DNA of 11,525 nt from Candidatus Sulfotelmatobacter sp. (GCA_030040725.1 JASHTD010000100.1:1-11525); one strand, 5' to 3'; shown: positions 1 through 7,120, counted from the stretch's first letter. Numbers and translations are program-made. The notes: a model not told the origin generated them from the sequence alone.

Positions 1-650
1 TTTCTGCGGTCTTTGCCCTGCTCAGCCTGTTTCTGCTTTGGCCAGGCGGCAGTTCGTTGGGATTGGTTCTCGCTGTTCTCGGCATTGGCATCTGGATCGG
101 AGTTCAGCGCCTCGGCTATCTTGAACTGGGCGAGCTTAGCCGCGTCGCTCAGCGCACGCTCGAGCAACGCCAGATTTTCATCAACAATCTCGCCATACGT
201 CGAGCCACGGAAGAGTTGAAGGTCACGCGCGATTACGATCAGATTCGGCGAGTGATCGAGGCGGCTTTCAGCTCCAATGACTTCGACGCCTTCGACGTCC
301 GCATCGATCTCTTTCCCGGCGAGTTCAATCCGGCAAACGAAATGGATGCGGTCGGCCGGCGCGGCGAGCTATCTCTTCACTGGAGCAAAAAAGCCGGATC
401 GCAATCGATCGAGAGCATGGCTGCCTGGACGCTATCGCTGGATCTTGTGAGCTCATCCAATCGCCGCCGCGGAGTCCTTGCCGTTCACCGGCTCTACTCG
501 CATCGTGATCTGCAGTTGGATATCAATCTGCTAACCACCGCATTTCCAAGAGCTATCGCCGACGCTCTGGATCGCGCTCTTCAGCACGCGGTTCAGGTCA
601 TTCCTCTTCCCGGCGAGGAAGCCAGATTTATTCCCGCTCAGGCCGGTTGA
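1..650 (+). CDS. C-terminal part of a WecA/MraY-type undecaprenyl-phosphate sugar-1-phosphate transferase (5' truncated)
   Basis: The reading frame is open from base 3 with no stop, so the gene begins upstream of the window; the TTG at 57 is not a convincing start. The visible part opens with two hydrophobic segments (about residues 1-14, and a glycine/isoleucine-rich one including GIGIWIGVQRLGY), followed by a soluble tail of about 170 residues that begins with a charged helical stretch (ELSRVAQRTLEQRQ). This layout, a membrane helix leading into 'GRVAQRT..RQ..INNLAIRRA', matches my memory of the cytoplasmic tail found on acidobacterial WecA-like enzymes. Those enzymes transfer a sugar phosphate to undecaprenyl phosphate to begin surface-polysaccharide synthesis. 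No catalytic Asp motif lies in the visible part, so the assignment rests on the tail alone. It could be another polytopic membrane protein. Confidence 0.55.
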   Translation, partial: SAVFALLSLFLLWPGGSSLGLVLAVLGIGIWIGVQRLGYLELGELSRVAQRTLEQRQIFINNLAIRRATEELKVTRDYDQIRRVIEAAFSSNDFDAFDVRIDLFPGEFNPANEMDAVGRRGELSLHWSKKAGSQSIESMAAWTLSLDLVSSSNRRRGVLAVHRLYSHRDLQLDINLLTTAFPRAIADALDRALQHAVQVIPLPGEEARFIPAQAG

Positions 651-787
651 TCACACACAAGATTTATCAGGGAAATTGCGTAGAGAAATGACAAAGACAG
701 ACAGATTGTGGCCGTCGCGATGCGCGCCCGGACACAGCTACCCCGAAGGGTAAGAAGAGAAAACAGGGAAGGGCGGGTGGTTACAGT

Positions 788-797
788 TTAGCGCTAA
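788..797. promoter_or_regulatory. perfect 10-base palindrome, possible LacI-type operator core
   Basis: TTAGCGCTAA is a perfect palindrome. LacI/GalR-family regulators commonly bind sites centred on a CG step inside AGCGCT. It lies about 370 bases from the next start codon and has no second copy here, so a regulatory role is only a possibility. Confidence 0.15.
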
Positions 798-1153
798 CGT
801 AAGAGTTGATTTCGCAATTCAAGCAAACTTCTTCAAAAGCGGGTGCTGTCCACTGCATGTTCATTTCACCTCAGGCTTCGAATAACTGACCGAACATCGA
901 TCGGCCAACGTTTGATGATTCTATCCCGGATCGAGTTGCAACGCAATATTGCAGTCTCACAAATCTTTCAATTTTATAAATAGAAAATGCTCGCTTCCCG
1001 AACGAGCTGATATCACAGGCATTTGCGTCAGGTTGCAAGTTTCTGCATGCCCTCTTATTTCTCTAGACAAAAGTTTTCCACACATCGAACCACAGCGGCC
1101 ACTGCCCAATGCCTGTGGCGGTGTTTAACGTAATCTTCTCTTTAAAACATCGT

Positions 1154-1160
1154 GAGGAAA
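1154..1160 (+). promoter_or_regulatory. ribosome binding site of the zinc-ribbon/GAF gene
   Basis: GAGGAAA sits 7 bases ahead of the ATG at 1168. It fixes this ATG as the start and places the CxxC zinc-ribbon inside the protein. Confidence 0.7.
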
Positions 1161-1167
1161 CGCAATC

Positions 1168-2025
1168 ATGTTCGGCAAGACGGTTTATGGCGACACCTTC
1201 AAGGACACTCATTTTGTTCCGCTTCAATCCGCGACTTTCTGTGTGCAGTGCGAGCTGATCAGCACAAATAGCCGGCCTTACTGCATCGCGTGCGGAAGCC
1301 GCTCTTTGCTCAGCCTCTCGCGCGTCCTCGGCGGATCGCTGCTTCATCAGCAGACCGCCCATCTCATCACCGATTCCGAGCTCGACAATCTGGTTCGCGA
1401 TCTGTTGCGCACTGTTCCCGATCCTCAGGTGCTCAATTTCGAGGATCATCAGACTCGCGTGCCCGTCGCGGCTTTGAGGGGCCAGCTCCGCGTGGCGAAT
1501 GCGGCGCATCCGGTTTCAGGATTTCGCGCCGTGCATCCGAGAGAAGAAATCGAAATTCACGCCGGAGATCTCGATCTCGAGCCGGCCATCAGCGTCATCA
1601 CCGATCGCGCGCAACATCTCACCGGAGCCACCGGCGCCGCCATTGCGCTTCGCAAAGGCGATGAAATCGTTTGCCGCGCCCGCGCCGGCCGCACCGCTCC
1701 CGATCTTGGCGTTCGCCTGCAGGCGAATGCCGGCATTTCCGCTGAAGCTGTCCGCACTGGTGAAATCATGCTGTGCAACGATGCCGAGCGCAACCCGCGC
1801 GCCGATCTTGCGGCTTGCCGCCGCCTCGGCGTGCGCTCAATCTTAGTTTCGCCGCTGCGTTCCTATCGCCGCACGCTCGGCGTGTTCGAAGTGCTTTCGT
1901 CATCACCCAGCGCATTCGACGAGCGCGATGTCGCCACCATGCAACTTCTTTCCAGCATGATGGTCGCCGCCATCTCCCGCATCTCGAGCATTCACCACGC
2001 GCGTCTTTCCCGCCTCGCCGGTTAA
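1168..2025 (+). CDS. zinc-ribbon plus GAF domain protein
   Basis: A 285-residue protein, probably cytoplasmic, with no signal peptide or membrane helix. Residues 25-42 carry C25xxC28 and C39xxC42, a zinc-ribbon spacing. A linker of about 90 residues follows, then a GAF domain at about 137-275. GAF domains bind small molecules or mediate dimerisation; the ligand here is unknown. The GAF contains GAAIAL, IVCRA, an RTG motif, a CRRLGVR stretch and the C-terminal LGVFEV strand. It is clearly related to the GAF of the PilZ-GAF-Sel1 protein encoded at 4053-5690 and shares three cysteines with it (C169, C203, C217 here) at identical spacing. No enzymatic output domain (GGDEF, EAL, kinase, HTH) is attached, so it may be a sensor or adaptor acting through a partner. 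It stands alone, convergent with the DUF3443 gene, with a repeat hairpin between them. Confidence 0.8.
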   Translation: MFGKTVYGDTFKDTHFVPLQSATFCVQCELISTNSRPYCIACGSRSLLSLSRVLGGSLLHQQTAHLITDSELDNLVRDLLRTVPDPQVLNFEDHQTRVPVAALRGQLRVANAAHPVSGFRAVHPREEIEIHAGDLDLEPAISVITDRAQHLTGATGAAIALRKGDEIVCRARAGRTAPDLGVRLQANAGISAEAVRTGEIMLCNDAERNPRADLAACRRLGVRSILVSPLRSYRRTLGVFEVLSSSPSAFDERDVATMQLLSSMMVAAISRISSIHHARLSRLAG

Positions 2026-2045
2026 CTCCCGAACGTAGAGCTCGT

Positions 2046-2109
2046 GTCATCCTGAGCGAAGTTGCCGTCCGCGATTGCGGAGGGCAACACAGTCGAAGGA
2101 TCCCTACCC
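2046..2109 (+). repeat. type A intergenic repeat with strong hairpin (copy 1)
   Basis: It begins GTCATCCTGAGCGAAG and ends AGTCGAAGGATCCCTACCC. Bases 2061-2088 form an 11-base-pair stem with one G-G mismatch and a GATT loop (GTTGCC.TCCGC against GCGGA.GGCAAC). It lies 20 bases after the stop codon of the zinc-ribbon/GAF gene and between two convergent genes. There is no T-run, so it is not a classical terminator, though it could block read-through or protect 3' ends. A second copy with the same outer sequences but a different stem is at 9794-9856. Such elements are common in acidobacterial genomes. Confidence 0.75.
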
Positions 2110-2194
2110 CGCTACAGCTCTATCGTCCAACTGGCCCCGTTTGTAGCATCTAACGAGGGACGCTGAGGAGTTTCGTTGTCTCACGGCAATTCGT

Positions 2195-3418
2195 TCAGTA
2201 CGCCCAATACGGCGTTGAGCCGCCAGGCGCCGTTTTTCCTTCGATCGATGTGAAAACGTTTCTTCCGTAGAAGAAGGGAAGTCCCCAGTCGAAGTAGTCA
2301 CTCGCCGGGCCGCCGAGATAGGCATACGCCGCGTCGTTCGGATCATCGGTGAACATGGTGACCGCATTCGCCACACTGAAATTCACTGATCCGCTGGCGC
2401 CAGTCGTTCCCTGATTCGTTGCCGAAAGGTTCACTGTACCCGAAGGACAATAGAATCCCCCCGCGCCGCTCGAAGTCTGACACTGCTCGATGTTCGAGTC
2501 CGGGAAGAAATAGCCGTTCGAGCCGCTGTCGAGAAATCCTTCGTCGGTATAGCTGACGCCGTTAAACGTGGTCGTGAAATTCAAGCTTGTCGGATCCGCG
2601 GTGTAAACCGTCGCGCCCGAAAGACCGTTGTTGGTTTCTGTTCCAATGCCGAAGACCAGCGATCCGCTCACCGTTGCCGCTGCTCCGGAAACTGCCGGCA
2701 ACTCGATAATGACGCCGTTGTTGTCAGTGGGGAATAACGCGACCGGATTTTGCACCTGCTGCGCAACCGTTGCTACAACCGCCGTGCACGCCGCCGTTGC
2801 CGAAGCGCATGAAAAATACTGGTTCGAGGTGATGGGGCAATCCGTGTTCGAGCCGCAATCCTGCGGAAGCTGGCCCACTCCCAGAATGCCGTTCGCACCC
2901 AGGTTGGCCACGGTGTCGGCGGAGGCTCCTCCTGACGGTTCAGAGCACGCCGCCGGAACCGTGAAATCACTGTCGCTGAGAACCTGGATCGGCAACGAAC
3001 TTGCCTTCTCGCTGGCAACTTCAATATCCGCCGTCTGCACCGGCCCCCACGTGTAGGAACTCAGGAATTGGACGCACTCCACCATCGGATTGCCGTCCGA
3101 GGCCATTTCCTGCGGCAGAGTAAGAGTCAACACTCCGCTGGATACAAGCCTCAGACCATAGGAACCCGTGTCGACCAGAACGTAAGGAATTGTCTGGCAC
3201 GTCGTAGTTCCGGGAACGCAAACCGTTACGCTGACGAATGCTCCATTGGCGTACAAAACGCCCGAAGCTGGCGGGCCGGTGTTTACCTCAATCGCGGCCA
3301 CGTTCGATCCCGAAGATACAATCGGGTTTGGCGCTGGAGTGCTTTTGCTGCTCCCGCCGCATCCGGCCATCAAAGATAGTGCCGAGCAACTCGCCAGGAC
3401 TAAGCAGAGATTCCTCAT
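2195..3418 (-). CDS. DUF3443 family lipoprotein with two pepsin-like DTGS/DSGS motifs
   Basis: A 407-residue lipoprotein. The signal peptide ends in the lipobox LMAGC (C20), followed by a Ser/Pro-rich linker, so the protein is anchored to a membrane outside the cytoplasm. I recognise the body as DUF3443, a family without a proven function. Two features recall pepsin-family (A1) aspartic proteases: VDTGSYGLRL (D83) and LDSGSNGYFF (D297), the one-per-lobe catalytic pattern. GILGVG (177-182) matches the pepsin GILGLG strand. Near the C-terminus GLPFFYGRNVF (379-389) sits where pepsins have a similar hydrophobic strand. Excluding the lipid cysteine, the mature part has ten cysteines, enough for five disulfides. 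Its ATG overlaps the stop of the DUF2844 gene by four bases (ATGA), and GAGG lies 7 bases upstream, so the two are translationally coupled. Protease activity is inference; a non-catalytic binding role is possible. Confidence 0.85.
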   Translation of the reverse strand: MRNLCLVLASCSALSLMAGCGGSSKSTPAPNPIVSSGSNVAAIEVNTGPPASGVLYANGAFVSVTVCVPGTTTCQTIPYVLVDTGSYGLRLVSSGVLTLTLPQEMASDGNPMVECVQFLSSYTWGPVQTADIEVASEKASSLPIQVLSDSDFTVPAACSEPSGGASADTVANLGANGILGVGQLPQDCGSNTDCPITSNQYFSCASATAACTAVVATVAQQVQNPVALFPTDNNGVIIELPAVSGAAATVSGSLVFGIGTETNNGLSGATVYTADPTSLNFTTTFNGVSYTDEGFLDSGSNGYFFPDSNIEQCQTSSGAGGFYCPSGTVNLSATNQGTTGASGSVNFSVANAVTMFTDDPNDAAYAYLGGPASDYFDWGLPFFYGRNVFTSIEGKTAPGGSTPYWAY

Positions 3419-3909
3419 TGGATATCCTCGGCTCGCATCCCTTGCGGTAGTTTGCCAGGCACATACGCTTTACCGACAAACGAATGCGGATGCCCACCCA
3501 TCAGCACCACCAGTCCTGGCTCATTGATCACGATCGGATGCCGCCCTCTGCGCATCCCATTTTGGGCCTGCCGTGCTTGCGCGTACTGGTCGTAATAGCT
3601 GCCCAGAATCTGCCGCATGTCCGGCAAAAAAGGACCATGCCACGCCACGGCGAACACGTTTCCCTCTGCGCCTTCGTATTCGTTCACCACGGTGCCGTTC
3701 GCCGCCTGAATTGCGTGCACGGTATAGGAGTCGATCTTCATTGTCTTCCGGCTGCCCTGCATTTGTCCTTGATCGGCGAGAACAGAGACCGTGTCTCCGC
3801 CCAGCGCCGCCTGGGCCGCAGGCCCACTCCATAAGCGGATCAACAGACTAAGCCCCGCGAGGACCGTTGGGACACCCCGGAGCTTGAACTTGCCAGCTCG
3901 TAGCGACAT
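3415..3909 (-). CDS. DUF2844 family exported protein
   Basis: A 164-residue protein with a basic N-terminus, a hydrophobic stretch (about 12-30) and a probable signal-peptidase site at AQA-ALGG (residues 32-38), so the mature protein starts with the ALGG typical of DUF2844. Family-type blocks follow: SVLADQGQMQGS (42-53), YTVHAIQAANGTVVNEY (62-78), GNVFAVAWHGPFLPDMRQILGSYY (83-106) and a C-terminal block VVLMGGHPHSF. The function of DUF2844 is unknown. It is the first gene of a two-gene unit with the DUF3443 lipoprotein, an arrangement I also recall from Burkholderia-type genomes, which suggests that the two products work together outside the cytoplasm. The start is supported by AGGTGAGG just upstream, although the spacing is short. 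The gene is divergent from the PilZ-GAF-Sel1 gene, with about 140 bases shared between the two starts. Confidence 0.85.
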   Translation of the reverse strand: MSLRAGKFKLRGVPTVLAGLSLLIRLWSGPAAQAALGGDTVSVLADQGQMQGSRKTMKIDSYTVHAIQAANGTVVNEYEGAEGNVFAVAWHGPFLPDMRQILGSYYDQYAQARQAQNGMRRGRHPIVINEPGLVVLMGGHPHSFVGKAYVPGKLPQGMRAEDIQ

Positions 3910-4005
3910 CGCCTCACCTGTTCACTGAAAATTGCTGTTTGATTAGACTTTCCCACCCTGGATTCAGTTGTATCGATATCCATAGGTTTTACAACCCTAA
4001 TATTG

Positions 4006-4033
4006 TTGCTTTTCTAACGAGTCGCGTTAATAT
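4006..4033 (+). promoter_or_regulatory. candidate promoter for the PilZ-GAF-Sel1 gene
   Basis: TTGCTT (4006-4011) and TAATAT (4028-4033) are separated by 16 bases. Transcription would begin near 4040, giving a short leader before the ATG at 4053 and excluding the upstream ATG at 4032. It matches a sigma-70 pattern only partly. A minus-strand promoter for the DUF2844 gene should lie in the same divergent gap, but I see no clear one. Confidence 0.3.
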
Positions 4034-4052
4034 GAGGGTGCACGACACCCCC

Positions 4053-5690
4053 ATGTCTGCAACCCGGCAAATCCCGCGTCCCGCCTTCGTAAACCGCCGA
4101 CGCAGCGTCCGGCAAAAGGCCCATGCTCCGGCCTATATAACTTTCCCTTCCGCCCGCGACGGTCAAATGCTCGATCTTCATGAAGTTCTCGATATCAGCG
4201 AGATCGGCGTTGCTGTGCAATGTCCGTCGCCCATGAAGCCCGATCAACAGATCGACCTGTGTCTTGATCTCGCGGAATCTACTGGCCAGATACTAACCAC
4301 TGCCAAAGTGATCTGGTCGAACGCCTTCGGCCGGGCTGGGCTCTCTTTTTCGGATCTGCGGCAAACCGATCGCCATCGCCTGCAGCAGTGGCTGTTCCTC
4401 AACGCCATGGCCGGCGCTGCGAACGCCGCTCAGCCGTTGCCATCGCAAAGTGCCGGCCTGCGGCCCAACTTTAGCGACACTTTGACGGCAGTTTCTGCTG
4501 TTCAGCGCGAGGCGGAATCTCTTGCTTCCGATCTCGAAGCAGTTCTCTCGTTGATTGTCTGCCGCTCCATGTCGCTGTTGCAAGGCTCTGGTGCCGCCAT
4601 CGCCCTTGCGGCAGCGGATCCCAGCAGCATTGTGTGCCGTGCCAGTGTTGGCGCGAGTGCGCCTCCGGTGGGAGCGGCGTTGCAGGCCGGGATTGGTTTT
4701 TCTGGCGAGTGTCTGCGTACGGGGCAAACCATCCGTTGTGACGACAGCGAAACCGACTCCCGCGCCAATCCCCAGAGCTGCCGCGCTCTTGGCATTCGCG
4801 CCATGATTGCTTCGCCCATTTGCGCGGGAGAGAAAGTCATCGGCCTGATCGAAGTTTTTTCGGCGCAGCCCAATTCCTTCCTTGAAAAAGACGGCGTCGT
4901 GCTGCAGCGTTTTGCCGAAACTATCGCTGCGGCTGTTAATCGGGCTACTCCTGCCAATGACGTTTTCATTCCCCCGCCGCCCGCCGCCCAATCGTTTCCG
5001 GCTCCGCAGGGAAGTGTGCTCTTTGCTCAGTTCCCGGAACGCGCCGAGCAAAATGAAAATAAAAAAGAGGCGCCCTTCGATGCCGACAAAGTCGGTGGTA
5101 TTCGCCTTCCCCGCACCCATCTTTACCTTCTGGTCCTCGCCGCCGCCACCGTGGCACTTGCGCTGGGATTTATTCTCGCTCCGTGGATTCAGGAAAGGTT
5201 CCAGGATGAGGCGCACAGCTTGCCGCCCACCGTGCTCGCATCGTCGCAGCCGGTGACTTCGCCGCCTCCAATCCTTCCCTCCGTTGACACCGCCAACTTT
5301 CAGCAACTGCTTCAATTAGCGAGGCAAAACAACGCCGCCGCGGAAAACGCTCTCGGCCTTCTCTACGCTGAAGGAGACGACAAACAGTCCATCAAGCAGG
5401 ATAAAAGCGAAGCCGCAAACTGGTTCGCCAAAGCGGCCGAGCACGGCAACGCTGCCGCGCAATACAAGCTGGGCCTGCTTTATTGGGGCGGACATGGGGT
5501 TCCGAAGGACACGAACAAGGCTTATTTCTGGGCGGTGCTGGCGCGCGCCGGAGGCCAGGAAGGCAGCCAGGATCTCGCCAAAATTCTCGCCAATGGCATG
5601 ACCCGCGCCCAGGCCGCTGCCATCGAACAGCAAGCTGAAATCTGGTACCAGCAGCACCAGTCGAAGGGCAAGCCGTTGCCTGGCCGTTGA
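4053..5690 (+). CDS. PilZ-GAF-transmembrane-Sel1 repeat protein
   Basis: A 545-residue protein from the chosen ATG. Residues 15-115 are a PilZ domain, the usual cyclic di-GMP receptor: it has the RxxxR-type RRRSVR (15-20) and DISEIG (47-52), matching the (D/N)xSxxG motif. Residues about 160-297 are a GAF domain closely related to the one encoded at 1168-2025. A proline-rich, charged linker precedes a single membrane helix (about 355-377), and residues about 412-510 form Sel1-like helical repeats (AENALGLLYAEG, AAQYKLGLLYWGG, KAYFWAVLARAGG). With no signal peptide, the likely topology is PilZ-GAF inside and Sel1 in the periplasm. It may pass a cyclic di-GMP or GAF-ligand signal across the membrane by protein contact. 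The frame stays open to a TTG at 3939, but that stretch is AT-rich and unlike coding sequence; ATG 4032 is the alternative start. Confidence 0.85.
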   Translation: MSATRQIPRPAFVNRRRSVRQKAHAPAYITFPSARDGQMLDLHEVLDISEIGVAVQCPSPMKPDQQIDLCLDLAESTGQILTTAKVIWSNAFGRAGLSFSDLRQTDRHRLQQWLFLNAMAGAANAAQPLPSQSAGLRPNFSDTLTAVSAVQREAESLASDLEAVLSLIVCRSMSLLQGSGAAIALAAADPSSIVCRASVGASAPPVGAALQAGIGFSGECLRTGQTIRCDDSETDSRANPQSCRALGIRAMIASPICAGEKVIGLIEVFSAQPNSFLEKDGVVLQRFAETIAAAVNRATPANDVFIPPPPAAQSFPAPQGSVLFAQFPERAEQNENKKEAPFDADKVGGIRLPRTHLYLLVLAAATVALALGFILAPWIQERFQDEAHSLPPTVLASSQPVTSPPPILPSVDTANFQQLLQLARQNNAAAENALGLLYAEGDDKQSIKQDKSEAANWFAKAAEHGNAAAQYKLGLLYWGGHGVPKDTNKAYFWAVLARAGGQEGSQDLAKILANGMTRAQAAAIEQQAEIWYQQHQSKGKPLPGR

Positions 5691-5705
5691 AGCTCTTCAA
5701 ATTTT

Positions 5706-5740
5706 GTCACTCCGAATGCGCAAAGCGCCCGCCTCCCTGG
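5706..5740 (+). repeat. partial type B intergenic repeat
   Basis: GTCACTCCGAATGCGC resembles the start of type B elements (GTCATTCCGA) and is followed by a small GCGC-AAA-GCGC hairpin. It begins 15 bases after the stop codon of the PilZ-GAF-Sel1 gene and is followed at once by a fuller copy, so it looks like a truncated tandem unit. Confidence 0.5.
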
Positions 5741-5745
5741 ACTTT

Positions 5746-5790
5746 GTCATTCCGAACACGCGGGGAGCGCGGGTGAGGAACCTGCTTTTC
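5746..5790 (+). repeat. type B intergenic repeat (short copy)
   Basis: It begins GTCATTCCGAA, has a GC-rich centre with CGCG on both sides, and ends GAGGAACCTGCTTTTC. The ending TGCTTTTC recurs at the end of the copy at 9410-9498. Bases 5796-5805 just beyond form the perfect palindrome CGACCGGTCG. Confidence 0.6.
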
Positions 5791-5830
5791 ACAAGCGACC
5801 GGTCGGCCAGCGAAGGGTCCCAGCAGCCCC

Positions 5831-5860
5831 TGACCCTGCCTATGCTCGCAGCGTTAAAAT
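5831..5860 (+). promoter_or_regulatory. candidate promoter for amrS
   Basis: TGACCC (5831-5836) lies 18 bases before TAAAAT (5855-5860). Transcription would start near 5867, only about 8 bases before the ATG at 5875. No strong Shine-Dalgarno sequence is present, which would fit a nearly leaderless message. The -10 is good (5 of 6); the -35 is weak. Confidence 0.3.
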
Positions 5861-5874
5861 AGTAATGGCAGGGC

Positions 5875-7011
5875 ATGTCCACACTTCGCACCATCCTCGA
5901 CTCGCACGTTCGCGAGGCCGATCCGCGCCTGGTCGAGAAGCTCGATAACAATCGCCTGCGCTGCTTTTCCTGCGGCCACTGCTGTCCCATTCCAGAAGGC
6001 CAGGCCGGAGTCTGCAAGGTCCGCTTCAACCGTGGCGGGACGCTCTTTGTTCCCTGGGGATATACCGCCGGAACACAATGCGATCCGGTCGAGAAGAAGC
6101 CGTTTTTCCACGCCTATCCCGGCGCCCTCGCCTACAGCTTCGGCATGATGGGATGCGACCTCCACTGCTCCTACTGTCAAAACTGGGTTACCTCGCAGGC
6201 GCTGCGCGATCCCAGCGCCGTCTCACCGCCGCAGCACGCGTCGCCTGAAGCGTTAGTCCAAGACGCCCTCGCTCAAGGCGCAAAAATTCTAGTGAGCACC
6301 TACAACGAACCGCTCATCACCAGCGAATGGGCAGTCGCCGTGTTCAAAGAAGCCAAAGCAGCCGGACTGATCACCGGGTTCGTCTCCAACGGCAATGGCA
6401 CTCCTCAGGTTCTAGAATATCTGCGCCCTCATCTCGACCTCTATAAAGTCGATCTCAAGAGCTTCGACGATCGCCACTATCACGAACTTGGCGGCCGCAT
6501 CGGCCCCATTCTCGATAGCATTCGTCGCATTCACTCGATGGGTTTGTGGCTTGAAATTGTCACGCTTCTCATTCCCGGCTTCAACGATTCGCCCGACGAA
6601 CTTCGCCGCCTCACCGAATTTCTCGCCAACATCTCGCCTGACATTCCCTGGCACGTCACCGCTTTCCACGGCGATTACAAGATGCAAAACGACGTCGCGC
6701 GCGACACGACTGCTGAGGACCTACTGCAGGCTATCGAAATCGGCCGCGAATCAGGTCTGCGTTTCATCTACGCCGGGAACCTTCCCGGCATGGTCGATCG
6801 CTGGGAGGATACGCATTGCTCGCAGTGCGATGCATTGCTGATCAAGCGCTACGGATATCTGATTGAAGACTACCGTCTTACAGCCGACGGCCGCTGCCCG
6901 GAATGCTCAACCGCAATCCCCGGCCGCTGGTCGCAGCGATTCGAAGGCCAGATCGCATCGCATCCTTTTCTCCCACGCCGGCGCGCGCAATTGTTCACCA
7001 TCCAGAATTAG
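5875..7011 (+). CDS. amrS: AmmeMemoRadiSam system radical SAM enzyme
   Basis: A 378-residue cytoplasmic iron-sulfur protein. C94xxxC98xxC101 (GCDLHCSYCQNW) is the radical-SAM motif that holds the 4Fe-4S cluster and S-adenosylmethionine. STYNEP (141-146) matches the conserved TYNEP of this family, and DLKSFDD (193-199) follows. The N-terminus has an added cysteine cluster (C30, C33, C36/C37, C47). The C-terminus has C315xxC318 and C341xxC344, a zinc-ribbon-like end closing with AIPGRW. These features and the length are typical of AmrS, which is often misnamed pyruvate formate-lyase activating enzyme. The family usually occurs with AMMECR1 and MEMO proteins, and the shared substrate is not known to me. 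Neither partner is in this window, so here it is an isolated gene. The C-terminal 28 residues after IPGRW are poorly conserved-looking and run up to a repeat. Confidence 0.93.
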   Translation: MSTLRTILDSHVREADPRLVEKLDNNRLRCFSCGHCCPIPEGQAGVCKVRFNRGGTLFVPWGYTAGTQCDPVEKKPFFHAYPGALAYSFGMMGCDLHCSYCQNWVTSQALRDPSAVSPPQHASPEALVQDALAQGAKILVSTYNEPLITSEWAVAVFKEAKAAGLITGFVSNGNGTPQVLEYLRPHLDLYKVDLKSFDDRHYHELGGRIGPILDSIRRIHSMGLWLEIVTLLIPGFNDSPDELRRLTEFLANISPDIPWHVTAFHGDYKMQNDVARDTTAEDLLQAIEIGRESGLRFIYAGNLPGMVDRWEDTHCSQCDALLIKRYGYLIEDYRLTADGRCPECSTAIPGRWSQRFEGQIASHPFLPRRRAQLFTIQN

Positions 7012-7033
7012 GGGCGAGAATTTACTCATCAGG

Positions 7034-7120
7034 GTCATTCCGAAGTCCCGCGTTTTCTCCAGCGGGACGAGAGCCTGCACTGCGCGAACTCGCGGAACGA
7101 GTGGAGTCGAACGGGAATCT
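7034..7120 (+). repeat. type B intergenic repeat with hairpin (long copy)
   Basis: It begins GTCATTCCGAAG 22 bases after the amrS stop and ends GGAGTCGAACGGGAATCT, nearly the same as the end of the copy at 9410-9498. Inside, GTCCCGC (7045-7051) and GCGGGAC (7062-7068) form a perfect 7-base-pair stem with a T-containing loop. Confidence 0.65.

Larger units (their letters stand above)
651..1167. other. long non-coding region upstream of the zinc-ribbon/GAF gene
   Basis: About 517 bases hold no convincing gene. An AT-rich tract lies near 960-985. A small hairpin, GCTCG (989-993) against CGAGC (1003-1007), follows it without a T-run. A 10-base palindrome TTAGCGCTAA (788-797) resembles LacI-family operator cores but stands alone. 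I recognise no known riboswitch. The length and local composition shift would fit a long 5' leader or an unlisted regulatory RNA for the gene at 1168, but nothing seen here proves it. Confidence 0.5.

Noticed and set aside
688..753. Possible 21-residue open frame in the long gap
   Set aside because: No Shine-Dalgarno of quality, no recognisable pattern, and frames this short arise easily by chance.
651..1167. Cyclic di-GMP riboswitch ahead of the GAF gene
   Set aside because: Suggested by the PilZ protein nearby, but I could not find the conserved core sequences of either known class.
3939..4052. In-frame upstream extension of the PilZ-GAF-Sel1 protein from a TTG, or from ATG 4032
   Set aside because: The stretch is AT-rich promoter-like DNA between divergent genes, and the PilZ domain begins just after ATG 4053. 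ATG 4032 cannot be fully excluded.
4293..5315. Long antisense frame (340 codons) opposite the PilZ-GAF-Sel1 gene
   Set aside because: It is the complement of a well-supported gene in GC-rich DNA; its product is basic, of low complexity and matches no family I know.
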